From Pachydiplax longipennis (lineage: Eukaryota; Arthropoda; Insecta; Odonata; Libellulidae): 64,000 nt of DNA. Position 1 is the stretch's first letter. Each line of letters starts with the position of its first letter. Position numbers and translations under genes: made by a program. This document shows, in pieces, positions 23,363 to 37,134 of the stretch. The notes below the pieces were generated by a model, which searched no databases, was not told where the DNA came from, and saw only the letters and a list, made by a program, of their open reading frames with translations. The DNA lies in assembly GCA_036926295.1 (NCBI GenBank), contig JAVFKF010000001.1:26386001-26450000 (forward strand), read 5' to 3'.

Positions 23363-23640
23363 TGTGTAAATACATACCCTACAAGCCACCTTTCGGAATT
23401 CGGCAGAGAGTGCATCATGGCACTAATTCCCTAAATGATCACTTTCGAGTATTTTACGAGAACAAAGGGAAATTCTTCTTTACTTACCATCACATTAGAA
23501 GCAGCTATTTGGTGTAATATCAATATTGATATTCCCTTCCTCTCCTCTTAAGTAATTTCGATATCCCAGAACATTTAATCAGCTTTCACTTTCACCTCTT
23601 TACGCTTTTTAACTCCTTGAGATTCATGGCCTTCGACAGA
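23363..23640 (-). mobile_element. Degraded LINE 3' end, same family as 8691-9138
   Basis: The segment ATACCCTACAAGCCACCTTT and the following GGCAGAGAGTGCA align with the 3'UTR of the LINE at 8691. Weaker matches continue to about 23640 (ATAATATCAA, CTCCTTGAGATTC). No usable reading frame remains. Confidence 0.5.
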
Positions 23641-25214
23641 AGTTTATCGCAGTCCTCTCGATATTTTCAGAAATTAAATTTTTTTAAAGTTGAATCTCCA
23701 AAGTTTCGTTCGATATGGAATAAAAAAATATATAAATAAAATGAAAGGATACGCAAAAGAAGTAATGGGCTAGTGATTAAAATAATCTGATACCAGTAAT
23801 AATGCTCTGTATAAAGAGATTAGTTTTACGGTCAATATAGATATAAACCTCTAATTATCACCTACGTTTTGCTAAGAATTAATCAGCTTTTACATTTTTA
23901 TGTTTATTATATTTCACGAAAAACTATCACACTCGTTTTATCACTATGTAAAAATCAGGATATTTCAATAATTTAATGATTATTCTTGTCATGTATCATT
24001 GATTCTGTTCATATAGTTCGATATTAACGCATCTCTAACGTTATGTAAATATAGCCATTAAAACTCCACCGCAATTTGTGACTAACGCTAACCTCCGCAA
24101 ATGAAACCGCTGTGCATACTCAGAAATGGAAATTTCCTCACGTAAATATAAATATTTCCCTCGCGTCGAGTACTTTCTATTTAAACTCCACGATTGGCAC
24201 GTCGATTTCAGCTATACGCGTATCGCTTTTCATGCATGTTTACACAGATTGGGGATGGATATTACTAGGCCAACGGAGCCTCTTTCTCCATTATGGATTT
24301 TGCCAATATTCTCCCCTCCCCGTGAGTTTTATTTTCCTTCGCAACTATGAAACCCTTCGGATTTGAGAGGGGCTTTGTCGGCGGAATGGAAGCTGGGTTC
24401 GGCACGCCCAAATGTATATTGAGGTTGAGGTTATAGAGCGGCTGCGGCACTTGGAAAGATTTTCCAGGAAGACGGAGAAAAGGGGAAAGAATCGGTGTTT
24501 TATGGAACTCGGCGTGGATTTAAGTGGGCGGGTTTGACAGGAGGAAAGACACGCGAATGAACGCACGCGTGCCGATCCGATGAGTGGCGTCAAACCGCCA
24601 ACGGGAGTTCGATCACTCGTTTTCCCTGGCTTTCGGAATCCCTGAGGAAAGGGGATGAATTATTGGTGGATCGGAAGGGAGAAAAACCTTCCCTTCCCTT
24701 TCATTTCTTTTTCATTAAAAATAGTGCCGGGCGTAGACGGTAAAAATAGACGCCGTGAATTCTCGGTTGATGGGAACTGGTGCACGTGAATTCCATGAGA
24801 TTATATGGAATCGCCAAATAAATATAATATCCAATGTTGACGAATTTCCCCTTAGTTGATATTTACCTTGCGATTCCCATGACGTCGATGAAGATATTTT
24901 AGATTGTATATTTCTCTTAATAAATATGTCTTATCAATTTTTTTGCATAATTAAGTTCCTCATCATTTAGTTTCATTTAAAAGCCAAAATTCTCCTCTTT
25001 GTCTACATGGTAAGAGTTTTGAAGAAGCAGTTAAATAAATTATTAGTGTAATCGGTCAAGTCTTGTGTTTCATTTAATTTAAAGTAAGGATTTTCGTTGA
25101 TGCAGTAGTCTTTAGAAACAACTTCCGCCTACTCTTATACTTATCATAGTTCATGCTTAACATGAAATAATAATTACATTTTATTATACAATTTATTTTA
25201 ATATATAATATTTG

Positions 25215-25262
25215 TTAATTAAGGTCCTGTGATAGGCCACCTAAGGGCAACATTACAAATTA
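25215..25262 (-). repeat. Possible family R2 copy
   Basis: On the minus strand, GCCCTTAGGTGGCCTATCAC and AGGACCTTAATT resemble GCCTTTGTCTGGCTCATGGG and GACCTTAAAG of copy 1, then an AT-rich tract. The similarity is short. Confidence 0.3.
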
Positions 25263-28200
25263 CCAAAATAGATATACATATATTGATAGCAATCGAATAC
25301 AAAGAAAAAGGAGGGGAATACATACACAAAGAGACACAGAGCAAAAATAAAAGAAAATGATCCTTCTAAATACATAAAATGCATAGTTCTTAACCAATAA
25401 GTTAAAGCAGATTCGCATAAAAAGTATTTAAACTTTTCGAGAGTCTATATTTCCCCCATTATGATAACATCTGAATTAATTAAATGGCTAATCCCAATCA
25501 TCACTTTCCCTACAACCTTCACAGAATAATTTAGAAGGAAAAAGCTTCTATTCATTATTTTTAGTCATGATTGAGTAGAAAGTGAGTCTATTTTCCGATT
25601 GATTTTCCCGCAAGCTGAAGAAATTCTATATTTTCCATATTTATCATCATAGCATAAAAAGTTAGATTTCGATAATGTAAAATAATTCCTAATTTTAAGT
25701 TAATTTAAAATAATATTTTTACAAAACCGTGTGACAAGGAAAATTTCAACCAATAAATTCGCATGTTCAACTAATTTATGAAAAAAATTAAATCGCTACG
25801 ACATCCGTACAAATTTTTACTTCTCTAAGTTCGTTAGAAATTTCTAACAACAGAATCGATTGAATTTTGAAGCACAGAACGCTTTAATCGGTATATTTCT
25901 CCATTGTGCCGATTCTATGGAGCATTCAGGAAAGGTAAGAAAACTATTTAACGATCCGAAAATTTCGTCACGTAAATCGTGGATATTCGAGAGATGGATT
26001 CGATCTCGGTTAAACCCAGCGAACGGTTTTCCTCCGACCGTGGTCATAGCTCGCAGTTCGAGGGAGTTTTGCGGTTTCTCGAGGCCTGAAAACGAAGGTA
26101 AGTAAGGGGAAGAAGGCGAAATGGGACGTGGAGGAATGATTTAAGGATTCCGGAGGGTTTGCGCATCTCGGAAGTAGGAATAGAGTTATGGAAAGATGGG
26201 TAAGAGGGTACGGAGATTGCGGAGATAGCTTTCTGGAGAGAGGATGAATGAGGAGTAGCGGGCTGAAGGGTACAACCCGAAGCAGGATTTTTCGCCCTTC
26301 CTTCCACTTTTCTCTCGAAGAAAGGTCGAACAAGACAGGAAATCGATCGCATGTGTTTATGTGCACGCGCGGGAGTATTTGGAAGGCGGAGGATTGTTCG
26401 CTATCCATCCAGACTAACGCCTCCCTCGCCTTTCTACACACTTCTGCCGTTGTTTTCTTATGAAAAGGTGCCGGGATATTAACTCCCTCGCACCCGTCTA
26501 GTTTTATCTCTTTCCCCGCTTAAGACCCTCTATAGCTTTTGTTCTGCTGGTGTGCATCACCGCGTTGAGGCGTCGAATTATTAGAGTTCCTAAAACTTTT
26601 GATTTTGTGTAGGGCTGTAGTTGAACTATACAGCACTGATACTTGATTTAATTCAAAGTAATATATAATGCTCAAAATATTGAAATTCGTCACTATTATT
26701 AGTAAAAAAACAAAAAGATCGTACTTTAAAAACAATTCACGATCTTTCGAGACAGTTATAACTCGCTGTGCCGTAAGAGAAATAAAATATTGCAAAACTG
26801 TGAAGAAGAAAGGAAAGTCATAAAAAATATCCATATCTTAAAACTGATATCCTATACTTTGTCAGATGTAAAAATAATTGCGAATAATACCCGAAAACTC
26901 AGGACTTCTGCTGTAATTGATGATAGGAAAAAGGATATATCATCAAACATAGAACTTTTAAAATAATGTTCATCATTGATAATGTTAAAGATAACAAATA
27001 CAAAAACAATACTATTTTATCGTTTATTCCTTCTTCATCCAAATTACATCTAGTAATCTCCATCTATACTTATTTTAACAGTATATTTGCGTAATTAATA
27101 TAGAATTTCATACATAGATAGCTTATCGGTTAATAGATCTGAGAAATAAAAAGATATTTAAAACAAAATTCCGAGTATATTGAAGAATTGAAAATTTATC
27201 TGAAGCATCATATATTCTTTTTCATCACTCTACTTCTAATGAGTAAGATTTAACCCAAATTAATATTACACTAAACTATATTAACTAATAAACTGATAAT
27301 ATCAAGAACTCATTTTCAGTAGCCGAGTCTCTTTCTTACAATAATCACAGTGAGATTCTAAGTGAGTTATCTCTACAAGTATGTTAGAAGTCTGAATACT
27401 GAAGAATATCAGGTGATAATTGAGAAGAAATGGACCACTTTAATAAATGTATATACATTGAAAAAATTTTAGATGATTTACCTGTTATATCAGAAAACAT
27501 TACCTTCCTATCGCACTTCATTTTAATTTTAACCTTCAGCTGGTTTCAATCTTCTGGTTATACTGATAACTACCTTCATAAAATCGATAATCAGATCATA
27601 ACATATCTCAGCATTTGGATTCAGTTTTCCGAAATATTGTTTGCTATTATTATGCTGAAAACTCTCGATCACTTTTATATATCATCTTTATTGGATGTGC
27701 ACATTGGAAAGGTGAAATTGAAAAACTGAACGTTTATCCACCAAGCAATGGAAGTCGAGAGCTTTTTTTCAGAGTAACAAGAGAAGAATTTAGTAGCGTA
27801 ATTTACGATACCCGTCGCTGAGATGTAGGTGCGGTGTAGTGCGGAAGTTGGTCGACGTGTAAGCCTTGATAGGGCACGGATCTGCTTTAGTTACTTGGTG
27901 TTCTTTCCAATCGAACCGGATATTTGGAGGCACCGAACGAAGCGACAGAATTGAATTCCGTGCTACGTTCCCTTGTCTTCCATGCTGAACAGCGCTCGTT
28001 TATTTTCTTAATAGAATTGGCATTCGTCGGCTGCGAAACCTTGATTATTTAATATAAATAAATCCTTCAAAAATTCCGCACTTTTACTTATTACCTTTTC
28101 TCATTATTCTTTAGTTTGGGCTAAATAATTATTTATTACGTTCAAGATTTTCTCTTTTTATGTTTTAACAATCATTATTATTTTATTGATATTTTATTTT

Positions 28201-29479
28201 GGTTTTCTCATAGCTTGAATATATATTACAATTAATATTTCTCGTAGTTTATCTATAGCAAAAGAGACCTCGATATGTCGTAGGGATAGCAAAAATTCAT
28301 CCATTAAATAATTACAGTTCACGTATTTTAATTTACATTCATATATATTTAATTCCTTAACTCGTACAATGTATTAAATAATAATTATTAAAGTAGATTT
28401 ATTCATATGTAATTCCTTAACACGTACAACCACATATCAAGGAATCCAATGTTGATATGTAAAATAAATTGATATAAATTTAAAATAAGTAATGAAAAAT
28501 TCTACCTGAAGGATATATATTAGGTCTTTAAAAGGCGATATTTTAGTTGAAACACATTCAATTTATGATTCGTAACATACACTGCTTTTATAGTAATCGT
28601 ATGTTTTCTATTATTCTATCCATGACTCTATCCATTTTTATTTCTATTATTCTGTATATTAAGTATCTATTATCTTGTAATCATTCGACATCAATAGCAA
28701 TCACGTAAAATAAACTAAACAACCCCTTCGACCCTAAATTGCTACTGAAATTCGGGTTTCCAGGCTCTAAAAGTGAAGAATTACGAGTAAATTAAATAAA
28801 AGAATTAAAAGATACGTAAATGGAAGAGACAGAATTGGATGCGAAAAAGGACTCTTATAGGATTCCGTACTTTTTATTCCTTTTTGGATACGAAGATTAA
28901 TCCCAGTTGGTGGCGCAAGGTAGAAAATAAATTTGATCTGTTAGCAGCTTTATCTCTCCGCCGAGAGACGAAATAGTATCGTCCTCTGGCGAGAAGTGTG
29001 TTCGCGATAAAGCGGCTGTCAACTGTCACGCTTTCATAAACTGGGATCACATTGAGTGACAAGAAGAGATTCACAAGAGAAATTAAATAAAACGAAACGA
29101 AGCTGAGAACGATTAGAGAGAGCCAGGCCGATGAAACCCGAATTAAAATGTTATACGAGAACCTCAAAAAGATACCTATGGTGCAAATCGTTGTTGCAGA
29201 ATGTTATCCTATGCGATTAGATGATGCTTAGTGAATAGGGAACAACAACATGAATTCATCCGGGTTTTGTTTCTGGATTAATTGTGACGAACGTGTTTTT
29301 TCTCGCGTGAGTTTATCGAAACACACGCATTTTGTGCTGTATGCAACCTTTCTGATTGGTTTAAGAACGGTTTAAATTTTTTTGTTCCGTGAATATTTTC
29401 AGTGAGCGCGAGTTATCTATCCATGACTCCCTACAGGAAAGGTCCCCTGATATTTAGACGCCAGATAAGCACGTTCAAC

Positions 29480-29560
29480 ATAGGTGGATGCTGTCTAGGG
29501 TTTGATTCCCCGTGGGATTCCAAATGTGCGAAATTACCTACTAACACTAATACTAACTAA
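29480..29560 (+). mobile_element. SINE-like copy, 3' half
   Basis: GGTTTGATTCCCCGTGGGAT and GTGCGAAATTACCT match the copy at 42594 (GGTTCGATTCCCCGTG and GGGCGAAATTACCT). Box A is not clear. Confidence 0.5.
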
Positions 29561-29569
29561 TAACTAATA

Positions 29570-32500
29570 CCACCTACAGAAAATTATGACGCACGAATAT
29601 TCTTCTGTATTTGGAAATTTAATGAAAAACTCGTTTATAATTTCCTAATATCCTCAGCGATTTAGGTGAATTTGTCTTTAATGGTGAATTGTAGTCTTTA
29701 ATTATAAATCATTTAAGGCTACAATTATTTTTCCTGGAAAATAACCCTGACAAATATTAAAATTTTATATGCTATTGGTCTCTCCAAAAGATTTAGAAGA
29801 ACTAAAATTATTTGAATGTCAGCCATCCTAGTGAAGAGTAGACTCTACTACCTAAATGGAATAAGTTCCATATAGTATACGCCAATAAATATCTTTAGCA
29901 GAAATGCAATGAAATCTAAATATGCATCAGAATATTTATTAACACAACATTGTATGGTTCTTTCCGCAGAAAGTAATTGTTAACTACAGAATACATTAAT
30001 ATCCGGTTATAACGCTGTCGCTGAAGACGCAATTCCCCTTCATGTGCGCTCTTTTTCCGGTCACTTCAAAACGAAACAAATGGTAAACACACTACTTAAG
30101 ACAAGTGAAGTATTTGGTGTGCTGTTAAAGTGATCGTGCTCTGTGCACCACTGGTATTAAACTAAACGCTATCCATCTCTAATCACCTCTCTGGTAAAAT
30201 ATTGTTTCATTGCAGAGTGTAAATTATAAGTAATTAAGGAAGGCACTCTCCTTTTGTGTACTAAAAACCACGTACTAAGGACCTTATATCGAAATTATGA
30301 CGAGATAGCATCCGATCTAACACATCAATAGCACTCTGAGTTACTAGATACCCCACCTTCAGATGTGGAAAATGTAGCAAGCTAAAGAAGATTTCCTTCA
30401 ATGTACGGTTTTTCTGTTATTTCGAACGCGTAAAAAATAAAAAGTAGTAATATCTATGTCAAAATACTATCCCGCTTATAACCTGATTTTCACTTGGTAC
30501 CATACGCATCTCGTTTTACTGTATATGTTAATTACACACCTCAATATCTTTTCGTGTATTTCATTCATTACATCGCTTATTACAATTGTAATCGATTGAA
30601 TATAGCCGATACTATGATCCAGACTTACAATTACAGATATTTAGAATTTCTCATTATTACTTATTAGTACCTCCGTCTTTCTTTAATATTCAGATGGAAA
30701 TTTTATGAATTTTCTTTCTAATCAATATTTAATAATATGTAAATGTCCTTCCGTAAGCTCTATAGACTTCTTTCTCCACGAAACCCACAACGTGTTCCTT
30801 ACTTGAAGGTCGTAAAAATTTTCATCCGTGGTATGCAAATTCTTGGAGATAACGAAGATCTTTCCTAGACTTCTTGCTAAAGCTTTGTTAATATATTTGT
30901 TCCTTTAATGGAAACGATCCCTCTTGAAGTTTTCGCGCACGCAGAACCTTCCGCGGAGTTTGCATCTCATTTGTCTGCCATACGTATGAAGAGCTTTTCC
31001 TCGTTAAAATACAAAGCCGCTGGTAAAATCCTCGGTGCCCTTAATCTTTTCACTTTAAAATAATTCCCCTTGCGTTAGAGGGACTTGCATTACACGCAAT
31101 ATTAGAAACTTGGACTTCCTACATTTAGAAGGCGCTTAAAATTAGAAATCGCAGACGTGCCGTACAACATACTCATGGAATGTATTTGAAGCAAATGCCG
31201 AAAAGTTCATTAGGAAACCTGTGTCGAATTCAGAACAATTTTCGGTTCGGACTGCAAAGATTGACTTGAAACACATTTGGATTATAACGTTAAGTATATA
31301 ATTGAGACTCAAAGCAATTAAAACTTTACAGTACGATTAAGAAAAGGCGTATATTATTAAGCAAGCAAACTAAGTAAACCGAAAGCGAGCCACAAAAGGT
31401 ACAACTAAGTAATCATACTACATCAAAATGAGCACTCCATTTTTAGGTTAAGTAAATGAAGATACACAAAAAATACACAGATACTTGCGGAGCAATGCCG
31501 ATAAAGAAAAGCTTTTACTTAATATTTTAGTCCACTGAAAAGACATTAATAAGGGAAATCATGTCACTCTATTAAATTAAATTAATTGCAGACAGTAGAG
31601 AATAGTCTGAGATGTTAATAAACGTAGTTATAGATCAACGTAGTTATGTAAAAATAATAATTTGAAATTTTTAATTTAATAATTATCAAAAGCGTAAGGA
31701 AGAATTCTCTTAATCAATGCAACCATTATTTCAAGGTTTCATGTATCCTCATTTCTTTATCAAATCAAGCAATAGAAAAGAATGAAACTCTGTCAATTGA
31801 TTTTTATGTAAAAATCCATTTATATATTTAGGTTCGTAGGTTTCTGAAGTCGAGCCAGATTATTAAATCATTACTGAACATTATTAATTACCTTGTTATT
31901 TCGGTAATGAAAACTTCTCATTGTCAGTGTGCCTCATTACGATCGATTTTTCCCTGATCGACCAAGAAGGATAGTTAGATAATAAATAAAAATATATGCA
32001 CCTCGTTACTTGACGAGAATTGAGGTAAGCGGGAATGAAATCTGAGCACTCAGTTCCTGCGGTGGATTTCGGAAACAGGCGACTAATTTAATCCTTTTAA
32101 ATCCTTGTTTCTGGCCACAACGTCCATTGCCGCGAGCATCAAAGTAGCTGAGGGAATTAAGGATGCATGGAAGACCTAAAACCTCTGGTTCACTTTTAGA
32201 TATGGCAATTACGAAAATAAGCGTTTGATCAGACACACCAACAAGATTCAAAATCGGGGGTTAGGTAGAAATTACGAATACTCTCATATTAATATTCCCA
32301 AAATTGCAATCCATCGTTTTCTTTTAATTCTGCTCATGTTTACTACGTATTCTTTAATGCTAAGATAATGCTAAGAATTTAATAACTTTAATGCTAAGAA
32401 AAATAATTATTTCGTACCTACAATTTTTCGGCATATGGCAAGTACTCATTCCTTTTAAATCGCTTAGAACAAAAACTATTCATATCTCATGGGTTTTTTT

Positions 32501-32595
32501 TCCAATGATACGACATTTTGAATTTAGATAACAATCTCTTCCAATAAATTACTCTCTGGTGATGATAATTCTGAATTTAAAGTATTGAAAACTCT
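29570..32595. other. Gene-free stretch
   Basis: AT-rich, with no repeat family or coding frame recognised. Confidence 0.45.
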
Positions 32596-32599
32596 TAAG

Positions 32600-32921
32600 G
32601 AAGTGTATGATATGTAGTCAGTAGCTTAGTTATTGTTAAATAGAACTTTCTTACACAATAATATGGAATTTCATCGGAATAGTTTTCTCCCACATTTAAG
32701 AGAAAAAAGGCATCATCCATGGTATTTGACTTCTGAAGCCTCTCAATCAAATGACCATTCTTTTAGTAATAGATTAAAGTAGTGTAGAATATATATTCAG
32801 TGGATTCTTCATTGTGCAATAGAACTTCCTCACATATTAAATGGACCCTCATCGGTAGGCATCCTTTATGAAATTTGACTTCTGTAGTCTCTCAGTTAAA
32901 CGACACTTCATTTAGTAATAA
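32600..32921 (+). repeat. Diverged tandem duplication, two units
   Basis: Units 32600-32774 and 32778-32921 share, in order, AATAGAACTT, TCATCGG, GGCATC, TTTGACTTCTG, CTCTCA and TTTAGTAATA. The second unit has a small deletion. There is no open frame. Confidence 0.6.
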
Positions 32922-32929
32922 CTGGACCC

Positions 32930-35900
32930 ACCCACGCCTCTTCTTTGAATCTCAAAATCGTGTGTTTACCTAATACAGGCAACCGCATTATCATAAGGAG
33001 TTTACGTCCATGTTGCGCCCCCTTGTGTTAACTCCCTTCGCTATACATCATTCACTTCCCTCCAACACTAACTCAGCGGCTGCTGTCAATGCGGTCACTA
33101 CCGAAGAGCCTTATCTCATTAATCACTCGGCCCGTTTCCGAGGTTTTTCTAAGGACTGCCCTTCCTCCGATGCCCTTTTTTTGCCCCTGACAAAACTCCT
33201 CCATCGCTCAAACCTTTTTTTTTCTTTCCTCCAAAAAAATACACAGGCGACGAAGAAAACGCCTACTCAAATTGTTCGGATGAATGGAAAAATTTTGCAT
33301 CGATCGAAAAGAATACTTCCGAATACAAGTGAGAACAAAATATTTGAATACACATTCCATCCCTACAAAATAGGTCCCTTTGAAAACCAATCAATTTAGA
33401 GGCGAGAAAATATGTTTAATATACTATCAATAGCTTCAGGCATGCCTTTGTGGTGAGAATCCATATCTTAAAGAGATGTAAAGATGATACTTTTACCCGT
33501 ACCACAGGAATAATTTATTCAGCAACTTAGGTTTCAACGCGTCATCATCAGGTGATGGTACAAAAAGTGGTCGTCCATATATAGTAAATCGGAAAAGTAG
33601 AAGTAGATGTGGGAAGGGAAGGGTTAAGTTGAGTAGGTTTGAGAAATGGAGTTCACAACCGAGGAAAGGATTGGGGAAGGAAATGGTGAAAGGTAGTTAT
33701 TTATATTCTGGTATTGGAGTGGCGAGGGTTTTAAGGATTTACAATTGTTCATTCTATTTCTTCTGTTCATTTCAATTTCATTTCTTTAAATTATTTTTAA
33801 TATTTCAATATTTGTTCTTAAAAGGATGAAATGTGCAGATAATTGTTAATTTTATTTGTTATCTATTTGCCATTATGTTTGTTATCAGCTTTCCACGGCA
33901 GAAAGAAAAACTGTCTATAAATCAGCGCTTTAACTGAATACCTTCTTTGCGTAACGATGGTTTTTATAAGTACCTTTTTGCGTGCATATTTCTGCTATAA
34001 ATTACACTGTAATGGATGAGTGTGCTATAAAACGTGAGATTTTATTCCGATCCGTGGTGTTAATTACTTATTATGATTTTCTTATAATGATATATGATTG
34101 GGTACGTAAAATCAGAGTTTTGATAAACTTAAGTAACGGTGGTTATGCTTTAATTAGCGACAAACAAGGTAAAACAAGAGAGTGCTTTGGAAATCCTTGT
34201 TTATCCCTGAATATTAAGGATATCCCATTTTTCAAAATGTGACACTTCTCTGAATATATCGCCTTCCACCCAAGGTCACGAGAGCAAAAGAAATAACAGA
34301 TCCCGTCCTTGAGTTTGGCAATGCTGCTGATAGGTTTCTCTGATAAAGGAAATTTGAATTATAAGTTACCGGGGCCACGGGCAGGAAAATTCCAGCAATA
34401 TGTAGTTACTTTACAACCGGAATTGGACAGTTTAAACCCTTAAAAGTTGTGAATCAATTTTTCGTGTATGAAGAGTCTTTTAAAAATTACAAATTGATGG
34501 AGAAAGTGTTTCAATAAGATTTTGAAACGAGGAATTGTCCAAAGAGACTATATCCAGGTAATTTTTGTAATAAAATCGGCAGGAAATGTTTAGGTAAAAG
34601 TTAAGAGGAAACGACGTTTATACTGATTTAAATCTCAAAGAAGGAGAAAGTTGAAAAGATACAGAGGGAATAAGAATACGTAACACAGAATGAAATATCT
34701 TATTAAACTGCGATTGCTACTATATCTCTAGAAGCTCTAAAATACATTAATATATTTAATAAAAACATAAATTCCTCCTTTAAGATTGCGGGATTAAATA
34801 CTTTTCGATTATCTCTTAGCTACTTAACCGAAAGGTAATATTCGACGAAAATAAAATTATAAATAATTTATAATCGTAGCAACTTACAATCACCCACGTA
34901 ATTAGTATATTAATAAATTCATATATTATTAATTTCACATATTATTAAATGCATATATTATGAAATGCATACATAAGATACATATGATCTTGTTTTTAAA
35001 ATAAATATAAACCAAATTACTAGGCAGAGAGCTGTTATTTTCTACTTTTATCATAATTTTAACTTTAGATTATAAGGGAATCAACAATAGTTTTGCTCAT
35101 TATGCACAGCCGAATGTTAGAAGTTTTTTCGCGGAATAAAAAATAATTAATTATCAAGAATAAATTCATTGATTCCACTTCTCATCCCTTCTTTAGTATC
35201 AGACTACTACCTTAGAAGGATTTGGAATTGGAGAACGCACTTTTACTTTTCCAAGAACATACGGAGTCTACCGTTGTGATTATTAAGACAAAATGGAATT
35301 CTCCCGTAGTTTCACCGAAACCGAGGAGTCTTGGCACGTATTGGCAATAAAATACTCGAAACAGTATTGATCCGCTCTTGGTCAATTAATGGTTCCCTTC
35401 ATAGGAGCACCTAAGGAAGATAAACTCTCCAACGGTTCGCACGACTCCATTTCTTACTTTCTCTATCGCCTGTATTCAGGAGCCCTTTCATTCTTCAAGG
35501 GATTCCGAAAGTGTGAGCAATACGGTCGCAGAAAAAAAGAAAACAATAAGAAAAAAATAAGGGCGGATTCTTTCCAATTTTTCTCTTCCTCTTTCTAATC
35601 CTCTTCCCTTATCTCATTCTACCTTTATTTCCATCTTTGCTCATTTCCTTATGTATTTTTCCTTTCCTTCTGTTTCCTTCATTCCACTGTTGCGCCCCCA
35701 AGGTTCTAATCCTATAAATTCCCATTTCCTAAGTTATGTATTTTTTTAATTAAAGCTTTTTAACCTCCCCGACCGGCAATTTTTCATTTCTATTAATATC
35801 CATAAGCCCTTTCCTAAATCTCCCTCTAGGAAAGTTCCATACGTTTTCGTTCTCTCCTTTCCCTTCGCTTCGTCATTTTTTCCGTCTTAATTTGCATATC

Positions 35901-36465
35901 GTTCCACTCTCATATCCTTTTCTTTTCTTGCTCTCTCCGTCACGTACTTATTTTACCGCTCGAGATTCTTTTCACTCGGATTTCTTTCTCTAAGGACTCT
36001 TCCGGCGGTGATTGACCTCGTTCCCTCGTTCTACTTTCTTAAATTACTAATTAAAATAATTATATACGCCTGAAAACGTACGATAGCGGCTTAAAGATTT
36101 TACGATAACCTTATCGTTGAATGATTTGTACTACTGAGATATATGAGAATGAAAAACAGTGTTATCAATATCTGATATCTCCAGTGTTTCCTTTCGTTGC
36201 GGGGTGAATTAATTTACGTTCTGCGGAACAATTAAAGTTAATCTCTAAGGCATTAATGTCTTCAAGTTTACTGCATCTTCTTCTGAATGAAATCATATAG
36301 GTATTAAAAACATTTATGTAATACTTGCAAACAATCTTCATGATTCTTAATAGTTTCAGTGATATCATCTATAAAAATGGATTTAAGAGATTAGTATGGC
36401 GAGAACTTTTGAATAATAACTAAAAAATCGCATTAAGGAATTTGAAATGAATGAGCTTCCAAAGA
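32930..36465. other. Gene-free stretch
   Basis: Contains the Penelope-type motif at 33528 and a pyrimidine-rich tract at about 35580-36010. Frames here (for example 33010-33399) are not recognisable. Confidence 0.4.
33528..33560 (-). mobile_element. Penelope-type end motif
   Basis: TAGGTTTCAACGCGTCATCA then TCAGGTGATGG corresponds on the minus strand to CCTGATGATGACGCGTTGAA, the usual Penelope end order. Confidence 0.4.
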
Positions 36466-36469
36466 AACG

Positions 36470-36812
36470 TGTCTAAAATATGTTGACTATCAATTTGTAA
36501 TTCAAAATACGCTAGAGATTTCGAGAAGACTTTTGAAAGGTAATAAAATTGAGAATGATACATTATTTGACGGTGACAGTGGCGATTATATTTAATTTTC
36601 AAACATAAAGAGCGCTTTCAGAAAAGAATGAATGAATGCTCTCCTAAGAAAAGTCCTCTCAAAATCGCTTTTATTCTGAATAACAAATTTGTGGTCGACA
36701 TATTTTAAGTGAACATTCATTCATTTTTTGTGAAAACACTCTTTACGTTGAAAAATTAAACAATTGCCACTATCACTGCCAAATGATGTATCATTCTAAA
36801 TTTTATTTCTTT
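36470..36812. repeat. Compound inverted repeat
   Basis: Two overlapping inverted pairings are visible. Segment 36548-36640 matches the reverse complement of 36715-36810 (about 80% by eye; GAGAATGATACATTATTTG against GAATGATACATCATTTGG). Segment 36473-36540 matches the reverse complement of 36645-36711 (AAAATATGTTGAC against AAAATATGTCGAC). The pairings have different centres, so this is not a simple hairpin. The short open frame at 36420-36602 overlaps it and is ignored. Confidence 0.6.
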
Positions 36813-37065
36813 TTTCCTCTAACTTCTTGTTGTTGCAATCCTAAACGCCTTTATCTCAACAACAATAGTAAAACTCTTATGAGTAAGTAAACGGTGTTTT
36901 GACTCTCTTTCAAGTAAGAACTTCCACTAACCTAACGACTAAGCTGCTTTTCCTTCGCTATATATGTAATTCATTTTAGATCGTAAGACAGAAAGTTCTT
37001 CTGTAACATAATGTTGTACGTCTACTCCTTTTATATATTTCATTGTTCTTAAATTATATATATAA

Positions 37066-37132
37066 AGGATTTCTTATTCTTAAATTATACATATAATTAT
37101 ATATATATAAATTATATATATAATTATATGAA
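37066..37132. repeat. AT microsatellite
   Basis: Alternating (TA)n and (AAT)-like simple sequence with short AAATTATATATA units. Confidence 0.6.
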
Positions 37133-37134
37133 TA

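Larger units (their letters stand above)
21590..29475. other. Gene-free stretch with GC-richer islands
   Basis: Blocks at about 21900-22340, 24380-24800 and 25960-26480 are GC-richer and hold overlapping frames on both strands (for example 21811-22209), none matching a known family. A consensus-like donor AAGGTAAGTAAG occurs at about 26096-26107. The LINE relic at 23363 and weak R2 copy at 25215 are listed separately. Confidence 0.35.

Noticed and set aside
26010..26441. 143-codon minus-strand frame, with overlapping frames on both strands
   Set aside because: GC-richer DNA lowers stop frequency. Translations match no family and compete with each other.
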